A stretch of DNA of 34,960 nt, taken from assembly GCA_937930695.1 (NCBI GenBank), contig CALHCB010000085.1, positions 1 to 34,960 of the forward strand, written 5' to 3'. Below the pieces are notes generated by a model. That model made no database searches and had not been told where the DNA came from. It worked only from the letters and a program-made list of their open reading frames with translations. The translations under genes were made by a program, and so were the position numbers. The DNA is from an uncultured Acidimicrobiales bacterium (GTDB taxonomy: Bacteria > Actinomycetota > Acidimicrobiia > Acidimicrobiales > SZUA-35). This document shows, one piece after another, positions 31,915-34,960 of this stretch. Position 1 is the first letter of the stretch. Every line of letters begins with the position of its first letter.

Positions 31915-32925
31915 GTGGCCGGGGCTGAACAAGAGATTGATCTCGTTCAGCTTCCGCGCAGAAGCCGAGCTCCAATTGCGGCGGTGCTGCGGCGAGTTGC
32001 CTTTGCACTGGCCCTGGTGTTCTTCGTCGCTCTTGTCGTCCGCTTCGGACGAGATGGCTACGTCGACGTCAACCCTGATCCGATATCGATGCTGGATGCG
32101 CTCTACTACGCGTCGGTGACAGTGACGACAACGGGGTACGGCGACATCACTGCAGTCACTGAAGAAGCTCGTCTGGCCACGATCTTGCTGATCACGCCGG
32201 CCCGAATTCTGTTCCTGATCCTCGTTGTCGGTACCACCGTCGAAGTGTTGACCGAACAATCGCGGACCCATCTCAAGACTCGACGTTGGAGAGAACGTGT
32301 GAAGAACCACTACTTGATCTGTGGGTTTGGGGCGACCGGCCAAAGCGCAGCCCGAGACTTGTTGGGGCGAGGCGTCTCGCCCGATGAGCTCGTTGCAATC
32401 GACATCAACCCCGACGCGCTCGAAGCCGCGAACGACTTCGGCATCGCGGCGGTGCGAGGCGACGCGACGCGCAACTTGGTTCTGGAGCAGGCAGCCATCG
32501 GCTCTGCCATTGCCGTGATCGTGGCCCCGGGTCGTGACGATGCCGCAGTTCTCATCACGCTCAGCGTGCGCGAACTCAATCCGGACATCCGGGTGATCGC
32601 CGCAGGTCGAGAGCAGGAAAACCTTCATTTGCTTCGTCAGGGCGGAGCAGATGAAGTCATCGATGCCACCGCCGCGGTTGGTCGAATGCTTGGTCTTGGA
32701 ACTCACGCTCCGGGTGTGGTGTCAGTCCTCGACGATCTGCTTGATGCGGGCAAGGGGCTGGAAATCGTTGAGGCGTCGCCCGACATGACATCGGGCTCGC
32801 CGGAGATTCCTGCGGGCGCAACGCTCATCGCCATCGTGCGGGATGGGGTTCGTCTCAGCCCGAGCGAGACGCGAGCGAGCGCACTGGCCCCGAACGATCT
32901 CCTTGTCGTGCTTCGCGAGTGTTAG
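31915..32925 (+). CDS. Potassium channel with cytoplasmic RCK (TrkA-N/TrkA-C) domains
   Basis: 336 residues. Two membrane helices (about 22-44 and 86-111) flank a pore loop with the K+ selectivity filter TTTGYGD near residue 72-78. The RCK N domain follows (HYLICGFGATGQSAARDL, Rossmann-like GxGxxG), then acidic DINPD, and an RCK C domain from about 250 (VVSVLDDLLDAGKGLEIVE). It resembles MthK/TrkA-type K+ channels gated by ligand or nucleotide. The GTG at 31915 is the start. It ends four bases from the convergent SDR gene. Confidence 0.93.
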   Translation: MAGAEQEIDLVQLPRRSRAPIAAVLRRVAFALALVFFVALVVRFGRDGYVDVNPDPISMLDALYYASVTVTTTGYGDITAVTEEARLATILLITPARILFLILVVGTTVEVLTEQSRTHLKTRRWRERVKNHYLICGFGATGQSAARDLLGRGVSPDELVAIDINPDALEAANDFGIAAVRGDATRNLVLEQAAIGSAIAVIVAPGRDDAAVLITLSVRELNPDIRVIAAGREQENLHLLRQGGADEVIDATAAVGRMLGLGTHAPGVVSVLDDLLDAGKGLEIVEASPDMTSGSPEIPAGATLIAIVRDGVRLSPSETRASALAPNDLLVVLREC

Positions 32926-32929
32926 CCGC

Positions 32930-33634
32930 TTAGGCGAGAAGCCAGCCGCCGTCGACATCGATCACGTTGCCGGTCATGAATTCGTTCTCGATGGCAAAGA
33001 CGATGGCGTGTGCCACTTCATCGGCCGTGCCGGCCCGAGGAATGAGGTTTCCTGCAGTTGCCGAGCGATAGGCGTTGTCACGGGCTTCGCCCTCCAACGG
33101 ATTGATCGGTGTGTCGATGATGCCAGGGCTCACGACGTTGAGCCGTTTGGGGGCGATCTCGGGGGCGACGGCTCTGGCCATCTGCTCCACTGCTGCACCA
33201 ACCGCACCCAGGGAGGTCTGTCCCGCCTTGGTACGGCTGGCGGGGGAACCGCTGACGAGCACGATCGTGCCGTCGTCCGCCAGATGGTGGGTGCCATAGC
33301 GAACCACGTTCGCGTAGCCCCAGAGTTTGTCGAACGAACCCTGGAATCCGTCCATGTCCATGTCGATGAAGGGACCGATGGATCGGGACCCACCGGTCGC
33401 GGAGCTCACGAGAATGTCGATCGGTCCGCACGATGTGAGGACCGTCTCCATCGCCTCACGATCGAGCACATCGCACGCCATTGTCGATACGCCGTCGGGA
33501 AGATCGGTTGCCTTGTTGGGATCTCGACTGATGGCGACAACCTCGGCGCCGAGGGCAGCAAGACGTTTGACTGCCGCCAAGCCGATACCAGACGTTCCCC
33601 CGAAGACCACTGCTGTTTTTCCTGCGACGTTCAT
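32930..33634 (-). CDS. Atypical SDR family protein lacking the YxxxK pair
   Basis: 234 residues. The cofactor motif GGTSGIG (12-18), the acidic CDV (54-56) and the late PGIIDTPINPL and GNVIDVDGGW identify the short-chain dehydrogenase fold. The catalytic segment reads VSGSPASRTKAGQTSLGAVGAA: Ser128 is present, but the Tyr and Lys positions are Ser141 and Val145, and the NAG motif is replaced by SSATGG. It may bind a nucleotide without classical dehydrogenase chemistry, or use other residues. The ATG at 33634 is the start. Confidence 0.85.
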   Translation of the reverse strand: MNVAGKTAVVFGGTSGIGLAAVKRLAALGAEVVAISRDPNKATDLPDGVSTMACDVLDREAMETVLTSCGPIDILVSSATGGSRSIGPFIDMDMDGFQGSFDKLWGYANVVRYGTHHLADDGTIVLVSGSPASRTKAGQTSLGAVGAAVEQMARAVAPEIAPKRLNVVSPGIIDTPINPLEGEARDNAYRSATAGNLIPRAGTADEVAHAIVFAIENEFMTGNVIDVDGGWLLA

Positions 33635-33704
33635 GGCGCTGTTCTAGTTCAGCGGCGCGGAGAACTCCTTCTTGGCCTCCGTGTTGTTCGGGCATGCTGG
33701 AGAC

Positions 33705-34241
33705 ATGTCGTCATCGACGCCGTCCGAAGAACTCACGATTCGCCCTGCAGTTGTGGCCGATGTCGGCGCGATCCAAGCGATCGAGCTCGATGCGGGGCAA
33801 CTCTTCCTCGCGGTTGGAATGCCAACCATTGCCTACGCCGATCCACCTCCGCCTGACACGATCTTGCATCACATTGCAGATGGAACCGTGTGGGTCGCGG
33901 TCGATGACACCGACCAGCCAGTCGGGTACGCCGCCGCGTCATCAGTTGATGGCGAAGGGCATCTGGACCAGGTGAGCGTCTCGCCGCAGGTTGCCGGTCG
34001 GCGTGTGGGCCGCCGACTCATGGATCGGGTTTGTGAGTGGAGCCGGGCTCAGGGATTTGAGGCGGTGACGCTGACAACGTTCGTCGACGTGCCATTCAAC
34101 GGTCCGCTCTATGAGCGCTACGGCTTCGTGGCAATAGCGTCGGAAACCCTCGGGCCAGAACTTGCCGCCATTCGTCAGGCGGAGATTGACGCTGGCATCG
34201 ATGTCGGCCCGCGTACGGCCATGCGACTCACGCTGGAGTGA
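33705..34241 (+). CDS. GNAT family N-acetyltransferase
   Basis: 178 residues. GNAT core: TIRPAVVADVGAIQAIEL at the N-terminus, motif A DQVSVSPQVAGRRVGRRLMD (acetyl-CoA loop) and the terminal YERYGFVAIAS. Acceptor unknown. The ATG at 33705 is chosen over an upstream one because GGAG lies five bases before it and the family begins there. The 3' end overlaps the convergent serine hydrolase gene by 14 bases. Confidence 0.9.
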   Translation: MSSSTPSEELTIRPAVVADVGAIQAIELDAGQLFLAVGMPTIAYADPPPPDTILHHIADGTVWVAVDDTDQPVGYAAASSVDGEGHLDQVSVSPQVAGRRVGRRLMDRVCEWSRAQGFEAVTLTTFVDVPFNGPLYERYGFVAIASETLGPELAAIRQAEIDAGIDVGPRTAMRLTLE

Positions 34242-34960
34242 GACCCGCGCACGCCACCGACATGGCCCGAAACAATTCGATCGATGCCAGTTCGCGGTTG
34301 TGTGCCTCGTCGTCGAGCACTCCGTATGAGGGGTTGGCTGAGAGCTTGACGATCACGGTGTCATACGTTGGATTCACGTAGATGAACTGGTTGTAGACCC
34401 CAATCGCCATGAACTCACCGTCGGCGCCCTCGGGGAGCCACCACTGGTATCCGTAGCCGAGTCCGAAATCAGGATCATCAGCACGTCCCGGCAGGAGATG
34501 AGGCGCATCAGGAGTCGTTGCAGCCGCGACCCACTCGCGGGAGATCAGCTGGTCGCCGCGCCAAGAGCCGCCGTTCCGAAAGAGTTCACCGAGTCGGGCG
34601 TAGTCCAGGGCGGTTGCATTCAGCCCGCCGAATGCCATCTCGGCACCATCGGTATCGAGGATCCAGTGACCGTCGTGGTTCATGCCGAGTGGTTCCCACA
34701 GTTTTGCCTGCATGTAGGACGTGAGCGATTGTGCGGTCGCTCCCGCCACGAGGAATCCCAGCGCTTGGGTCTCCGCAGAGTTGTAGTGGTTGACGGTTCC
34801 CGGGTCGGTTTCGCGCTCGATGCCTGCCACCAGTGCGGCGAGCGTTCCGTCGCCTGCGAATGCTTGTCCCAACCGCATGACATCGGAGTTGGGGTCGCTG
34901 TAATCCTCGACCCAACCGGCACCGGATGACATCTGCAGCATGTCCTTGATCCGCACCCCC
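34228..34960 (-). CDS. Serine hydrolase, beta-lactamase (class C)/NylB-like, C-terminal part
   Basis: The 5' end lies beyond the window; the visible 244 residues are the C-terminal part. LQMSSGAGWVEDYSDP and HYNSAETQALGFLV (Tyr of the Y-x-S/N motif) are typical of the NylB/EstB branch of the PF00144 family. GYGYQWWLPEG and the late KLSANP are also family-like. The nucleophile SxxK lies upstream of the window. It hydrolyses esters or small amides; it is not evidence for antibiotic resistance. Confidence 0.88.
   Translation of the reverse strand, partial: GVRIKDMLQMSSGAGWVEDYSDPNSDVMRLGQAFAGDGTLAALVAGIERETDPGTVNHYNSAETQALGFLVAGATAQSLTSYMQAKLWEPLGMNHDGHWILDTDGAEMAFGGLNATALDYARLGELFRNGGSWRGDQLISREWVAAATTPDAPHLLPGRADDPDFGLGYGYQWWLPEGADGEFMAIGVYNQFIYVNPTYDTVIVKLSANPSYGVLDDEAHNRELASIELFRAMSVACAGLTPA

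Overview
The window is high-GC DNA from an actinobacterium. Several signs point to a free-living aquatic member, and Acidimicrobiia (Ilumatobacter-like) fits best: an LLM-type F420-dependent oxidoreductase, frequent GTG starts, many start codons placed 6-9 bases after a TANNNT box (leaderless genes), a very acidic lipoprotein linker, and molybdenum-hydroxylase subunits. The lineage is inferred from gene style; no rRNA or other phylogenetic marker is present.

Layout. (1) 1-943: end of a molybdenum hydroxylase large subunit and the complete [2Fe-2S] subunit. (2) 944-1450: a gene-poor stretch ending in the 3' part of a tRNA-Ser(UGA) gene without its 5' half, followed by a strong hairpin. It looks like an attachment-site scar. 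(3) 1609-5544: a small membrane protein, an M14-type peptidase, a decayed methyltransferase, a small dimeric-barrel protein, a YceI protein behind three phased dyads, and an LLM oxidoreductase. (4) 5651-9674: an OmpA-domain lipoprotein, an MFS permease and an APH-fold kinase. (5) 9671-19333: a polyol/sugar utilisation locus. On the minus strand are a mannitol-dehydrogenase-family enzyme, a DeoR regulator and an inositol-monophosphatase-family phosphatase. On the plus strand are a binding protein, two permeases, an ATPase, an SDR dehydrogenase and a PfkB kinase. The two divergent promoters carry matching 16-base operator-like sites. (6) 19349-19882, minus strand: a TlpA/thioredoxin-like lipoprotein whose first redox cysteine is encoded by in-frame TGA, followed by a SECIS-like hairpin. 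This is most likely a selenoprotein and is the most interesting item here. (7) 19997-23823: an SGNH hydrolase, a possible c-di-AMP (ydaO-type) riboswitch, an M23 peptidase fused to DUF4214-like repeats, and a 14-TM-type MFS exporter. (8) 23851-28871: a pheA / sucrase-ferredoxin-like / GNAT operon, a divergent metallo-beta-lactamase-fold hydrolase, a coiled-coil protein and a membrane protein. (9) 28880-34960: an overlapping OPRT-YbaK-TrmH operon, a class V aminotransferase, a K+ channel with RCK domains, an atypical SDR, a GNAT enzyme, and a serine hydrolase cut by the window end.

How they work together: the sugar locus reads as a self-contained pathway of ABC uptake, oxidation of the polyol to a ketose by one or both dehydrogenases, PfkB phosphorylation, and local DeoR control. 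Most other genes are housekeeping or single-gene units. The UGA-containing protein implies that the organism makes selenocysteine, with the machinery encoded outside this window.
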